From DATJSN01 sp035504095 (lineage in GTDB: Bacteria; Planctomycetota; Phycisphaerae; WQYP01), in assembly GCA_035504095.1 (NCBI GenBank), contig DATJSN010000033.1, positions 1 through 46,359 of the forward strand: a DNA stretch of 46,359 nt. The letters are read 5' to 3'. Positions 1-8,300 of this stretch are shown here, piece by piece. The notes under the pieces were generated by a model. That model was given only the letters and a program-made list of their open reading frames with translations, searched no databases and was not told the DNA's origin. Both the position numbers and the translations under genes were made by a program. How positions within the stretch are numbered: the stretch's first letter is position 1; every line of letters starts with the position of its first letter.

Positions 1-776
1 ATGCCATAACGATACTCCACGTCGCCTATTTTAATGCCGTGTCCGACGGGGCCTTTTCCATCAAGCGCGGGAAGCCATACAGCGTTGAATTGCGGCTGCT
101 CAACGATGGTCTTGATATCCTGCAGGGGGCTTAACTGGGGATCGACTTTTTTAGGATCAAAAAGGTACATGTTGGCAATGTCGGAACGCCATCGGGAGCA
201 ATAATAATCCTTTTCAAAACTGGTGCCGAGTTTAAGAAAAAAATCGTTGCCTTCATTGGTAATGATATCGGCATTGTTGGGAACAAACTTCTCGGCCCTG
301 TAGAGATAAACCAGGCCATCAAGCACCCATTTGTATTTGTCCGGCAAGCTGTGAAACTGGGCCGAAAGGTTGTAGCTCTCATTCCATGCGTTAAAAATGT
401 AATCTGAACTGAAATAGGGTTCCAAGGCAGCGATGGCCTGATAGTCGGATTGCAGGGGAATCCAGTTACGGTTGTTTTTGTCGTTTTCCGCGGTTTCCCA
501 CAAAACCGTGACCAGAATCCCGCGAAATCCGCCCAAGGTAAGCCGTGGAAAGGTTAAGAGCAGATTGCCGACACTTTTATCATCGGAAACCACGAGCTGG
601 GATCGCTGCGACTGAATGAATGGTTGAATGGCAAAAATGCACAATAGAAAAACCACAATCAGCGCTGCGCAAATCAACTGATCGCGGCGAGCCTCGCTAC
701 GTATGCGCGAAAGCAAATTTATCGGCCGATCCGCCGGTGCAATGGGTGTGGGAGGTATTTGTGTATCCGTCGGCAT
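1..776 (-). CDS. Membrane-anchored protein of the ABC/SPFH operon, partial
   Basis: The reading frame is open from an ATG at 776 to the left edge (about 258 codons visible), so the C-terminus is missing. The ATG shares its A with the TGA of the upstream permease gene (TGATG), which implies translational coupling and fixes the start. A Pro-rich N-terminus (MPTDTQIPPTPIAPADRP) is followed by one hydrophobic segment at about residues 35-52 and then a soluble domain rich in Trp, Tyr and Asn. I do not recognise a named family. From context it may be an accessory subunit of the ABC exporter encoded just upstream. I am sure it is a gene and unsure of its function. Confidence 0.75.
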   Translation of the reverse strand, partial: MPTDTQIPPTPIAPADRPINLLSRIRSEARRDQLICAALIVVFLLCIFAIQPFIQSQRSQLVVSDDKSVGNLLLTFPRLTLGGFRGILVTVLWETAENDKNNRNWIPLQSDYQAIAALEPYFSSDYIFNAWNESYNLSAQFHSLPDKYKWVLDGLVYLYRAEKFVPNNADIITNEGNDFFLKLGTSFEKDYYCSRWRSDIANMYLFDPKKVDPQLSPLQDIKTIVEQPQFNAVWLPALDGKGPVGHGIKIGDVEYRYG

Positions 777-2848
777 CAAGCCAACTCCTGTTTTCGTATC
801 AAAAGATAACCCAGGGCCAGCGCCGGGAACATAAAAGCCAAGGTCCAGCCCAGATTGTAAGCCAAAACCGGCCAGGGCATATCCCGCGAATATATGATGA
901 ATTGCTGGCAATCAAACTTGGTAAAGTCGGGCATCAGGTGCACAAGCATATTGAGCATGCGAACCAGAACTCCGCTGATGAAAGTCCCAATTTCGTAATA
1001 CCAGACCCCATTTAATTGTTGCTGCTGATAAGCGGTAAGAATATTCAATCCGCCAGTGGACGCCATATCGGTGACAAAGGCAAACAAATTGCCGAGGATA
1101 TAGCAGACCAGTGTAACCAGCAGGGCAACCGGCCAGCTTAAAATTGTTCCCGCGGTGACCCCTATGGTCACGAGTAAAACCGCTTCCAAAAATATGACTG
1201 TTTCGCTTTTGGCCAGATTGAGCACGAACGGCGACGGCGGCTGCATGATCCGCACGGAGTCCTGCGTCATCTCAAGCCAGTGACCAGGAACAACGGAACG
1301 CAGGTCGATGACCAGGTTGTCGGCACTTAAAAGCGTTGAAGGCAGTTTGAGTGTTGTAATATTCTTTTCATCCACGAGGACATATTGCTCCACCCCACCA
1401 TTTGGATTGTTTGCATCATAGGCCCGCAACAGAGCCCGGGCCGGCTGGTCCTCATTGGACTGTTTGTCGACGTCGAGAAGTAAATGCACGGTGAAATTCC
1501 CGTCCGCGTCGAGAGGAATCGGCGTTTTGCTTAAATCACCGAAGGCAAAGGACGCCACTTCCGGCGGAAGCTCCGGATGATTCGGATCGGGGCCGACAAT
1601 TTCCTGCTTGCCGTAGGCTTCAAAACCGTGAATTTCCGGACTAGGGGCCGGCGCCATTAAAGTTTTACCATCAGGCGTGCGATCGGCATCAAGATTCACC
1701 GCGTAACAGCTCGGTTGCTGAGAATTAAGGCCATCGGAAACCACCAGATAGGCGTCTGGTGTGTCGCAACTAACCGTGAGATAAACCGGTCCGGGATCAA
1801 AAAGCTGCCCGGTTTGAGAGTCGTAATAACTGAAAAATTCCGAGGGATCTTTGGGTACATAAGCCGCGACTCCAACGTCGTTGCGTTCCTGCAGGGTCAA
1901 AGTCGCGTTTTCCTGGTGCATAGGATTTAAACGGGCAACCAGCGTGACATTGATTTTCACCGGTTCGTCCGCGTTGCTTACTCTTTTGATGGGAAAGATA
2001 AAATCGAATTCGGGACGATAAAGCGACGACGCAGGAAGAGAAGGAAAATCCAGATAAAGCGTTTCGGCGCTGCCGCCCTTAAGAAAACGAAGCGGAGGGT
2101 TGGTCACATATTCCACATCGCCGGCGATGCGCATGGTCCCGGAAACGAAGTTTTGTGCTTCCAGGACTCCATGCTGTGAAACATACAGCGTGCCCTCGCC
2201 GGGCGGAACATGCCGTATGAGCTTGTCATAATCCTGCTCTTCGGACGCGTATAAAGCCGCGGCGTCATTTTTGATCCCATGGTCGACGACTTTCATGTAT
2301 AGCCAGGTTGGAATCATCATCATGAGGAGCAGAAAAAATGCCGCGACCGACAGCCCGACAATTTTTCCCAAGAGTAATTCCAGGCGGGTAATAGGCTTGC
2401 TGCCCGTGGTCATAATTGTTTTTCGTTCGCGTTCACGCGGCAGCGTCACGCACGCCATGATCCCAAGATATAAAAGCAAGAGAACTTCCTGAGCCTCAAG
2501 GAAGATGCTCAGGCGAATGCGCACTTCGTCAGCGGGCGCGTAGCCACGAACGATAGCCACATTCAGTATGAAACATACGACAAACCAGATGATCGGTATG
2601 GCCCACAGCCGTGCGTACCAGACCTCAAAAAAAGTGTTGCGGGCAAGGCCCCAAATTCTGGTCGATCCGTTGCGCAGACTAAACAAATCCCGGAAGGCAA
2701 AGAGAATAAACGCCAGAATCAACAGCGCGACAAGACCATAAGCGGCGATGGCCATATAGTCTGTCTGTTGTGCTTTGAGAATATTTGTTTGAAAATATTC
2801 ATCCGAAAGCATCCGCGTTATGGCAAAAGTTTGGCTGAATATCAGCAT
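776..2848 (-). CDS. ABC-2 type transporter permease with large extracytoplasmic domain
   Basis: This 690-aa protein has an N-terminal hydrophobic block (about residues 30-50, 84-105, 120-140 and 165-185), a long soluble region (about 190-540) and a C-terminal hydrophobic block ending in YLLIRKQELA. The N-terminal segment TLPRERERKTIMTTGSKPI resembles the coupling region of ABC-2 permeases. It follows the ATPase gene by 82 nt and has a GGAG ribosome site 7 nt before its ATG. The two are therefore probably one exporter, with this protein as the channel subunit in the inner membrane. The large periplasmic domain is unusual for a simple drug exporter and may bind the substrate, which is unknown. 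Confidence 0.8.
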   Translation of the reverse strand: MLIFSQTFAITRMLSDEYFQTNILKAQQTDYMAIAAYGLVALLILAFILFAFRDLFSLRNGSTRIWGLARNTFFEVWYARLWAIPIIWFVVCFILNVAIVRGYAPADEVRIRLSIFLEAQEVLLLLYLGIMACVTLPRERERKTIMTTGSKPITRLELLLGKIVGLSVAAFFLLLMMMIPTWLYMKVVDHGIKNDAAALYASEEQDYDKLIRHVPPGEGTLYVSQHGVLEAQNFVSGTMRIAGDVEYVTNPPLRFLKGGSAETLYLDFPSLPASSLYRPEFDFIFPIKRVSNADEPVKINVTLVARLNPMHQENATLTLQERNDVGVAAYVPKDPSEFFSYYDSQTGQLFDPGPVYLTVSCDTPDAYLVVSDGLNSQQPSCYAVNLDADRTPDGKTLMAPAPSPEIHGFEAYGKQEIVGPDPNHPELPPEVASFAFGDLSKTPIPLDADGNFTVHLLLDVDKQSNEDQPARALLRAYDANNPNGGVEQYVLVDEKNITTLKLPSTLLSADNLVIDLRSVVPGHWLEMTQDSVRIMQPPSPFVLNLAKSETVIFLEAVLLVTIGVTAGTILSWPVALLVTLVCYILGNLFAFVTDMASTGGLNILTAYQQQQLNGVWYYEIGTFISGVLVRMLNMLVHLMPDFTKFDCQQFIIYSRDMPWPVLAYNLGWTLAFMFPALALGYLLIRKQELA

Positions 2849-2930
2849 AAATTACTCCGACCCTGAACCTGTTTTGCGTGAGCATTGTCGCAGGGGATCC
2901 GCGGATATTGGAAATTTTTAATCGATAGGC

Positions 2931-3827
2931 TCAAAGGCGCGACCCGGAACTCACCAGCGGTTCTTCGTTTTGACGCTTCGATTCAATCATTTGCCTGAAC
3001 AAATCCTCCAGTCGAACGCGCGGACGACCAGTATGGATGTCGACGGCGCCGTTATTTTTGGCCAGTTCTACGATTTGTTCCTGCAATTTCTCCGTTACCG
3101 ATCGAGCTTCAAATTGAAATACGTCCTTTTGCTCCAGAAGGTCGCTCAGGGCGCCTTCCACCTGGGCGCGGCCGCGATAAAGAATAATCACCCGGTCGCA
3201 GACGTCTTCGACATCGGAAAGCTGATGGGTGGACAGAAGCACCGTTTTCCCCGCTTCCCCAAGACGAGAGATCATCTTCTTAATTTCCAGCATACCCACC
3301 GGGTCCAGGCCGGAAGTAGGCTCATCCATAATAATCAGGTCCGGATTGTTCAATAGCGCCGTCGCCAAAGCGACGCGGCGCGCCTGGCCCTTGGAATAGG
3401 TCCCAATACGACGGCGGCGAACGGCGGGATCAAGGCCGACAAAATCCAGATAGTAATCGACGGCACGGCGGCGCTGGGGGCGATTCATGTTAAATAAGCG
3501 CGCATAAAAATCGAGGGTCTGTGGCGCATTGAGAAAGCGATATAAATAACTTTCTTCGGGCAGATAACCGATGCGACGGCGGGTTTCCTGATCTCCCGCG
3601 GGCTGCCCCATCACCAGTGCATCGCCGGCAGTGGGATTGATCAATCCCAATAGCAGCTTGATCGTAGTAGTTTTGCCGCTGCCGTTGGGACCCAGCAACC
3701 CGAATATACGGCCGCGCTGAACATTCAGGCTCAGTTGCGTGAGCGCCTGGACATGCTGGCTGCGAAAGAAACCCGGGTAAACTTTAGTCAGTTGGCGGGT
3801 TTGTATCGCCAGGCCCTGATCAACCAT
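2931..3827 (-). CDS. ABC transporter ATP-binding protein
   Basis: This 298-aa nucleotide-binding subunit has Walker A GPNGSGKT at residues 46-53, a signature motif in the variant form YSKGQ at 144-148, Walker B LIIMDEP at 164-170 followed by TSGLDP, and the switch His at 201 (STHQLSD). The 'YLPEE' Q-loop region is typical of ABC-2 exporters of the NatA/CcmA class. The C-terminal 70 residues look like the regulatory extension common in that class. A GGAG site lies 8 nt before the ATG. It should energise the permease encoded next, with the SPFH genes upstream in the same run. Family assignment is secure; the substrate is unknown. Confidence 0.93.
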   Translation of the reverse strand: MVDQGLAIQTRQLTKVYPGFFRSQHVQALTQLSLNVQRGRIFGLLGPNGSGKTTTIKLLLGLINPTAGDALVMGQPAGDQETRRRIGYLPEESYLYRFLNAPQTLDFYARLFNMNRPQRRRAVDYYLDFVGLDPAVRRRRIGTYSKGQARRVALATALLNNPDLIIMDEPTSGLDPVGMLEIKKMISRLGEAGKTVLLSTHQLSDVEDVCDRVIILYRGRAQVEGALSDLLEQKDVFQFEARSVTEKLQEQIVELAKNNGAVDIHTGRPRVRLEDLFRQMIESKRQNEEPLVSSGSRL

Positions 3828-3940
3828 GAATTAGTCTCCAAATATAATTTCGCAGCATATTTTCACAGCCATCCACACAACCAGGGGGTTTTAGATAAAT
3901 AACGGAGGCTATAACACCAGGTTAAAACCGTCCTCTGATA

Positions 3941-5095
3941 TCATGGTCCCGATGGAACAATGACCTGCTCCTGCGGCGGCGGCAAGGTAATCAAAATACG
4001 TTGATTGGGCTGCACCACAAATACGCGAGCGGCGCCGTTTAATACGTTGCTGAGCGTGTCATTGAGCAGCGTCAGCGTGACCACTTTGGGATCCTTTTGG
4101 TATTGGGCATAAACGACAGAAAAAGCTTTGGCTTCGCCGGTGGCTTCTGTAACCGCTTCGTTCGCATCGGCCTTGGCCGTAGTCTCTATTGTTTGAGCAT
4201 CGCCCTTGGCCTGATAGATAATCTGGGTGGCTTGTGTTTCGGCGTTTTGAATCGCGGTGGTTTCATTCTGTTGCGCGTTGAGCACATCCGAAAATGCCTG
4301 ATCTACTTCATTTGGCCAATGTACATATTCGACCTGAGTTTTTTGAACCTGCAGGCCGAGTCCAAGCTGCGTGATCAGCCCCTGTATGCTGTTGTTAGAC
4401 TCTTCAACGTTATAGGCTTGAACATTTTGTGCCTGATTTACTGATTCGAGTGCTTCGTCGACCGTTGAAGCAGCGAATTTCATGATCAATTGATGATCGG
4501 CGAGTATTTGCAGAACACCTTGCACGGCCTGTTCGGTAGTCTGACCCGGAGCGGCGGCAACCGACTGTAAATAGGCCACAGGATCGGCGATCTGATATTG
4601 AACTGATATCGTTGAATGAAGCACATTGCGGTCGCCGGTAATCAGGTAAGGATTGAATATAGCATCCAGATCGTCCGTGGTAATTTGGGGATTTTCACGC
4701 AGGATTTCCTTTTCCCAATCTTCATAAGACGTCGGCGACTGATTGAAATCAGAGATTTCCAACAATTGAGTCCGTGAAGTTGGAATCACATAAACCGTGT
4801 CAATCGGCCAGGGCAGGTGATAATGCCAACCCGGCGGCACCTGCAGCGGTTGGCCGCCGGGAAGCGTCAGATATTGGCCCAGCCGTTCCACAACGGCAAT
4901 CTCACCGTTGCCGACAAGATATGAGCCGCTGAATATCCAAACCAAAAAGACCCCAACGAGAAAAATCAGCAGCGCCAATTGGGCGGTAAACCAGGTTGCA
5001 GAATTATTCCCCGAATCCGCCGCTGGTAGTCGGCGAATTTCGCCAACGCCCGGACGACCATTGGTGCGGACAGAAGATTGTTCTAATTGCGTCAT
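3941..5095 (-). CDS. SPFH-domain (HflK-like) membrane protein
   Basis: This 384-aa protein has a short N-terminal cytosolic stretch, one transmembrane segment at about residues 35-57, a prohibitin/SPFH domain ('GEIAVVERLGQYL' onward), and a helical region rich in Gln, Ala, Thr and Glu at about 265-330. SPFH proteins such as HflK oligomerise into membrane cages that organise lipid domains or restrain the FtsH protease. It is the third SPFH gene in the run, 54 nt after an HflC-like gene, which mirrors the usual HflK/HflC pairing. No ftsH is seen here. The link to an ABC exporter downstream suggests a membrane platform for export, which is inference. Confidence 0.85.
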   Translation of the reverse strand: MTQLEQSSVRTNGRPGVGEIRRLPAADSGNNSATWFTAQLALLIFLVGVFLVWIFSGSYLVGNGEIAVVERLGQYLTLPGGQPLQVPPGWHYHLPWPIDTVYVIPTSRTQLLEISDFNQSPTSYEDWEKEILRENPQITTDDLDAIFNPYLITGDRNVLHSTISVQYQIADPVAYLQSVAAAPGQTTEQAVQGVLQILADHQLIMKFAASTVDEALESVNQAQNVQAYNVEESNNSIQGLITQLGLGLQVQKTQVEYVHWPNEVDQAFSDVLNAQQNETTAIQNAETQATQIIYQAKGDAQTIETTAKADANEAVTEATGEAKAFSVVYAQYQKDPKVVTLTLLNDTLSNVLNGAARVFVVQPNQRILITLPPPQEQVIVPSGP

Positions 5096-5149
5096 GAGTT
5101 TGTCTCTAATCGTATGCTTTTAACACACCCGTCTCTGGAATTAAAAAAA

Positions 5150-6115
5150 TCAATTTCCCGCCGGTTGGGTTGCCGGCGCGGCATCGTTTGTCATGAGCGA
5201 TTTATTATATATCTCCATTTGTTCAAATAATGGCGCCGTGACCGGATTATCAGGCGTGAGCACCCAGTAGGTACCGCGGCCCATGGAATTCTGGAAAAGC
5301 GTCAATGATTTCCAGAATCGGTAGAATTCCCTGGCCTGAGGCGTCGTCTGAACGTCATTAATAATTTGGTAGGCCGTGGCGTCGCCTTGTCCGCGAATTT
5401 CGGCCGCTTTTTGGTCAGCGGCGGCTGTAGTGCTCGCGGCTTGTTGCTTAGCCTGGGCAGTAATTGTTTGCGCCTGAGCCTGTCCTTCGCTTACATATTG
5501 CGTGGCTTTGCCTTCACGCTCAGCGCTCATGCGTGAATAAACCGCCATGGCCACACTGGGCGGGAATGTCAGACGAGCGAAACCCACGGCTATAACCTGT
5601 ACACCCAGCGCTTCCATGCCCGGATTTTGCGGCGTCCCCTGGTTGATCAAATCCTGAATCTGATCTTCGGCCTGGGTCATTTGGATCTGAGACACATCGG
5701 TGTTGAAAATCTGGTCCGTGTCATATTGCCCCAAAACCTGCACAAGGCTGGATTGAATCCGGGTATCCAAAAATTGGTTGGTTTCATCAGGACCGTAGGG
5801 CAAATGATTATAGAAACTCACCGGATCGATGATTTTCCAGAGGGCAAAGGCGCGAATGCTGATTGGTTCTTTGTCCAGGGTATTGATTTCCCGGCTGTCG
5901 CTTTGATACAGGTGCAGCCGCATGTCCATGCGGATTACGCGATCGGTCGGCCAGCAGAGATACCAGTTGTAGGCGATACACGGCGGATTGGTCACAATCT
6001 GACCGAAACGGTCCAGAATCACTTTTTCATAAGGTTTCTGAACGAACGTGCATAGTTCCAAAAACAGCATCAGTACAACGGCGACGGTGATAATAGCTAT
6101 AACAAGTTTTCGCAT
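5150..6115 (-). CDS. SPFH-domain (HflC-like) membrane protein
   Basis: This 321-aa protein begins with a signal-anchor helix (residues about 4-22, VIAIITVAVVLMLFLELC) and continues into an SPFH domain (KPYEKVILDRFGQIV). It then has a helical arm rich in Ala, Gln and Thr (about 205-250), the arrangement of HflC. A strong AGAGGA ribosome site precedes the ATG. The C-terminus is Pro/Ala-rich. It lies between two other SPFH genes, so it probably forms a hetero-oligomer with them. HflC homology is by pattern; whether it regulates a protease here is not shown. Confidence 0.85.
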   Translation of the reverse strand: MRKLVIAIITVAVVLMLFLELCTFVQKPYEKVILDRFGQIVTNPPCIAYNWYLCWPTDRVIRMDMRLHLYQSDSREINTLDKEPISIRAFALWKIIDPVSFYNHLPYGPDETNQFLDTRIQSSLVQVLGQYDTDQIFNTDVSQIQMTQAEDQIQDLINQGTPQNPGMEALGVQVIAVGFARLTFPPSVAMAVYSRMSAEREGKATQYVSEGQAQAQTITAQAKQQAASTTAAADQKAAEIRGQGDATAYQIINDVQTTPQAREFYRFWKSLTLFQNSMGRGTYWVLTPDNPVTAPLFEQMEIYNKSLMTNDAAPATQPAGN

Positions 6116-6163
6116 GGCTATCCTCTTTGTATCTGTTTTCCTCGTTTAATCTGATTCATTTTA

Positions 6164-8245
6164 TTATTGCCCTTGCGGCGAATCCGAAGGGTTATTTGAC
6201 ATCCCGCTGTCTATTCCGCCGCCGCTGCCGCTTTCAGGCGGCATCATAATTTCTTCACCCTGCTGACGGCCAAGTTGCCATATCTCCGGCGGCGTCACGT
6301 TCGGCCCGAGAATGACCTTGGTAATATCAGGAAATATATTTTGCAGCGCGCGATAAAACTCCCAATTGGCGGCGGCATCACCAGCCTGGGAAAAGGCGCC
6401 GGATTGGAGTTTTATGGCGTTGCTTTCACCGGTTTGTATTTTGACCTCGGCATCAGCGTAGGCGTTGGCTTCGGCGATGGTTGTATTGGAATAACCAAGA
6501 GCCTGTGCCTGCAATTGAATTGCCTGATACACCGCAGACACAATTAATTGTTGCATATATTCGTGCTTGGCATCCACGTCTTCATAAGCACCGGCAGGCG
6601 GAAGCTGGGGGCCTTCAGGCGTCTGAATTTCACCTTCTCCCGCGGGTGGATGAATGTCCCAAATGCCCAAATCGACAATCTCAATGCCGGAATTTAAGGC
6701 GTCAAGCTGCCGCTGCGCTTCCTGGCGACATTCTGCGGTTACCTCGGCGGTAGCATCGCTCAAGACCTGATTTAATGTGTGATGGGAGAAGGTGCTTGTG
6801 ATGGCACTCATTGCAACCTGATGAACCAACACCTGATCCATATTCATGGCAATACCATCCTGTAACTGAGTATCGGTAGCATTGATTCCATATTCAATAA
6901 GTTGGTTGCCGGGAACTATAACTTGTTCATTGGAGACATTATGAAAGTATTGGCCGGCGTTTTTTACGCGCCACCAGACCGCGATGGTTCCATCCAGCAA
7001 TTCAGGTGCGATGGTGCCTTCCGAATTCACATCGCCGGTAAGAATTTCATCTCCGGGAGTTGACAGATGTTCGTCCCAGAAAGAAAAGGCCATTGGTCCC
7101 AAAGCCGAACTTTTAAATTCTTCCGTGGAAATATCGCCGGCATTAATGCGACTGATGGGCACATCTTCAATCTTATCGATCGGCCAGGGATACAAAATGT
7201 GGATTCCAGCGGGCAAAGGATTAGCCAGGTTTTCCGGAGTCGTTGTGCCCAGGTGTTGGAGTATTCCGACTTCGCCTGTGGGGACAATATGAATGGTACT
7301 CAGGAAAATGAGCACGATTGCGCCGAAGAGAACCACACGCGGTAGCACACGGGCGAATGCCCCCGTCCACGTCGCTCCCGGTCCCGTGACACTGAATATT
7401 TCCGTAACCAGCACATGTAAGCCGACGAGCCATCCGCTGGTGAGCATGGGGACCAGAGGCAACTGCTGTAAGTCCACGCCGGGCTGATCCAATTCTTCAA
7501 TCGCGCCGTGATTACGGACGGAATTGACACCCAACTCCAGCGCCTGAAGTAGCAGTACGATACCGATGAAAATCGCCCCAATCTGGGTTGCATAAGCGAC
7601 ATTCATCCAGGCGGCAATGACTGCAGCAAGCAAGGCAAACGTACCCGGCAAACCCAGAAGCACGATGCCATGGGAAGCATCGCCATAACCTTCGGTTTCA
7701 GCGGTAACGCGCGAAAACGAGATGAGCAGAAAATAAACGAGCAGCGCCGCGCCGGCGGCGACAACCGCTCCAGGATCGATCGGATTGGGAGAAATAATAA
7801 TGCTTTGTCCAGGACCGACCGCAGCGAAATCGTGCCAGACCATGTAACCAATGACGGCAGCCAGCGCGAGAAATAAAAACGCCGAAAGCGCAATAATGAC
7901 GCGCTGAAAACCGGTGTCCAGACTGGTAATTTCCTCGGGATCAATAATTCTTTGCACCGGCGCTTGCTTGGGAACATGATCCTCATAACTCATGTGAAAT
8001 GAGCCCAACGGCGCCAAGGGAGTGAATTTGGTCGCAGCACCGGCTTCTTCAACCATCGCTGCCTGCTGCCGGGCCAACCTGAGTCCCCACCAAGCCAGAC
8101 CGGCGAGCAAACTTTGCAGACCAGCGGCAAACGCGGCGGCCCAGAAGCAAATCGTGCCATACTGGTAGACGGCTATACCCAGAACGCCGGTGATGGCCAT
8201 TAATCCCAGCCAAACCCAGAGTGCTATGAGTTGCGCTTTTTTCAC
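6164..8245 (-). CDS. Multi-pass membrane protein with C-terminal SPFH domain
   Basis: This 693-aa protein is an unusual SPFH architecture. Two N-terminal transmembrane helices (about 8-28 and 32-55) are followed by a hydrophilic linker. About six more hydrophobic segments follow between residues 110 and 320, before an SPFH domain that starts near 'IVPTGEVGILQHLG'. The last 40 residues are Gly/Ser/Pro/Gln-rich. Ordinary HflK has a single membrane segment and about 400 residues, so the N-terminal half is an added multi-pass module. The start codon is GTG at 8245, with AAAGG about 9 nt upstream. It is the first of the three SPFH genes and lies 55 nt after the P-type ATPase stop. Confidence 0.8.
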   Translation of the reverse strand: MKKAQLIALWVWLGLMAITGVLGIAVYQYGTICFWAAAFAAGLQSLLAGLAWWGLRLARQQAAMVEEAGAATKFTPLAPLGSFHMSYEDHVPKQAPVQRIIDPEEITSLDTGFQRVIIALSAFLFLALAAVIGYMVWHDFAAVGPGQSIIISPNPIDPGAVVAAGAALLVYFLLISFSRVTAETEGYGDASHGIVLLGLPGTFALLAAVIAAWMNVAYATQIGAIFIGIVLLLQALELGVNSVRNHGAIEELDQPGVDLQQLPLVPMLTSGWLVGLHVLVTEIFSVTGPGATWTGAFARVLPRVVLFGAIVLIFLSTIHIVPTGEVGILQHLGTTTPENLANPLPAGIHILYPWPIDKIEDVPISRINAGDISTEEFKSSALGPMAFSFWDEHLSTPGDEILTGDVNSEGTIAPELLDGTIAVWWRVKNAGQYFHNVSNEQVIVPGNQLIEYGINATDTQLQDGIAMNMDQVLVHQVAMSAITSTFSHHTLNQVLSDATAEVTAECRQEAQRQLDALNSGIEIVDLGIWDIHPPAGEGEIQTPEGPQLPPAGAYEDVDAKHEYMQQLIVSAVYQAIQLQAQALGYSNTTIAEANAYADAEVKIQTGESNAIKLQSGAFSQAGDAAANWEFYRALQNIFPDITKVILGPNVTPPEIWQLGRQQGEEIMMPPESGSGGGIDSGMSNNPSDSPQGQ

Positions 8246-8300
8246 AAAATCATGCCTTTATTTATTCCAAGTTCTCTTATTCCGCCAAACCGTTATATCA

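Noticed and set aside
3941..8245. Naming the SPFH genes hflK/hflC
   Set aside because: They have the SPFH layout, but there are three of them, one has a multi-pass module, and no ftsH or hflX is nearby; a general name is safer.
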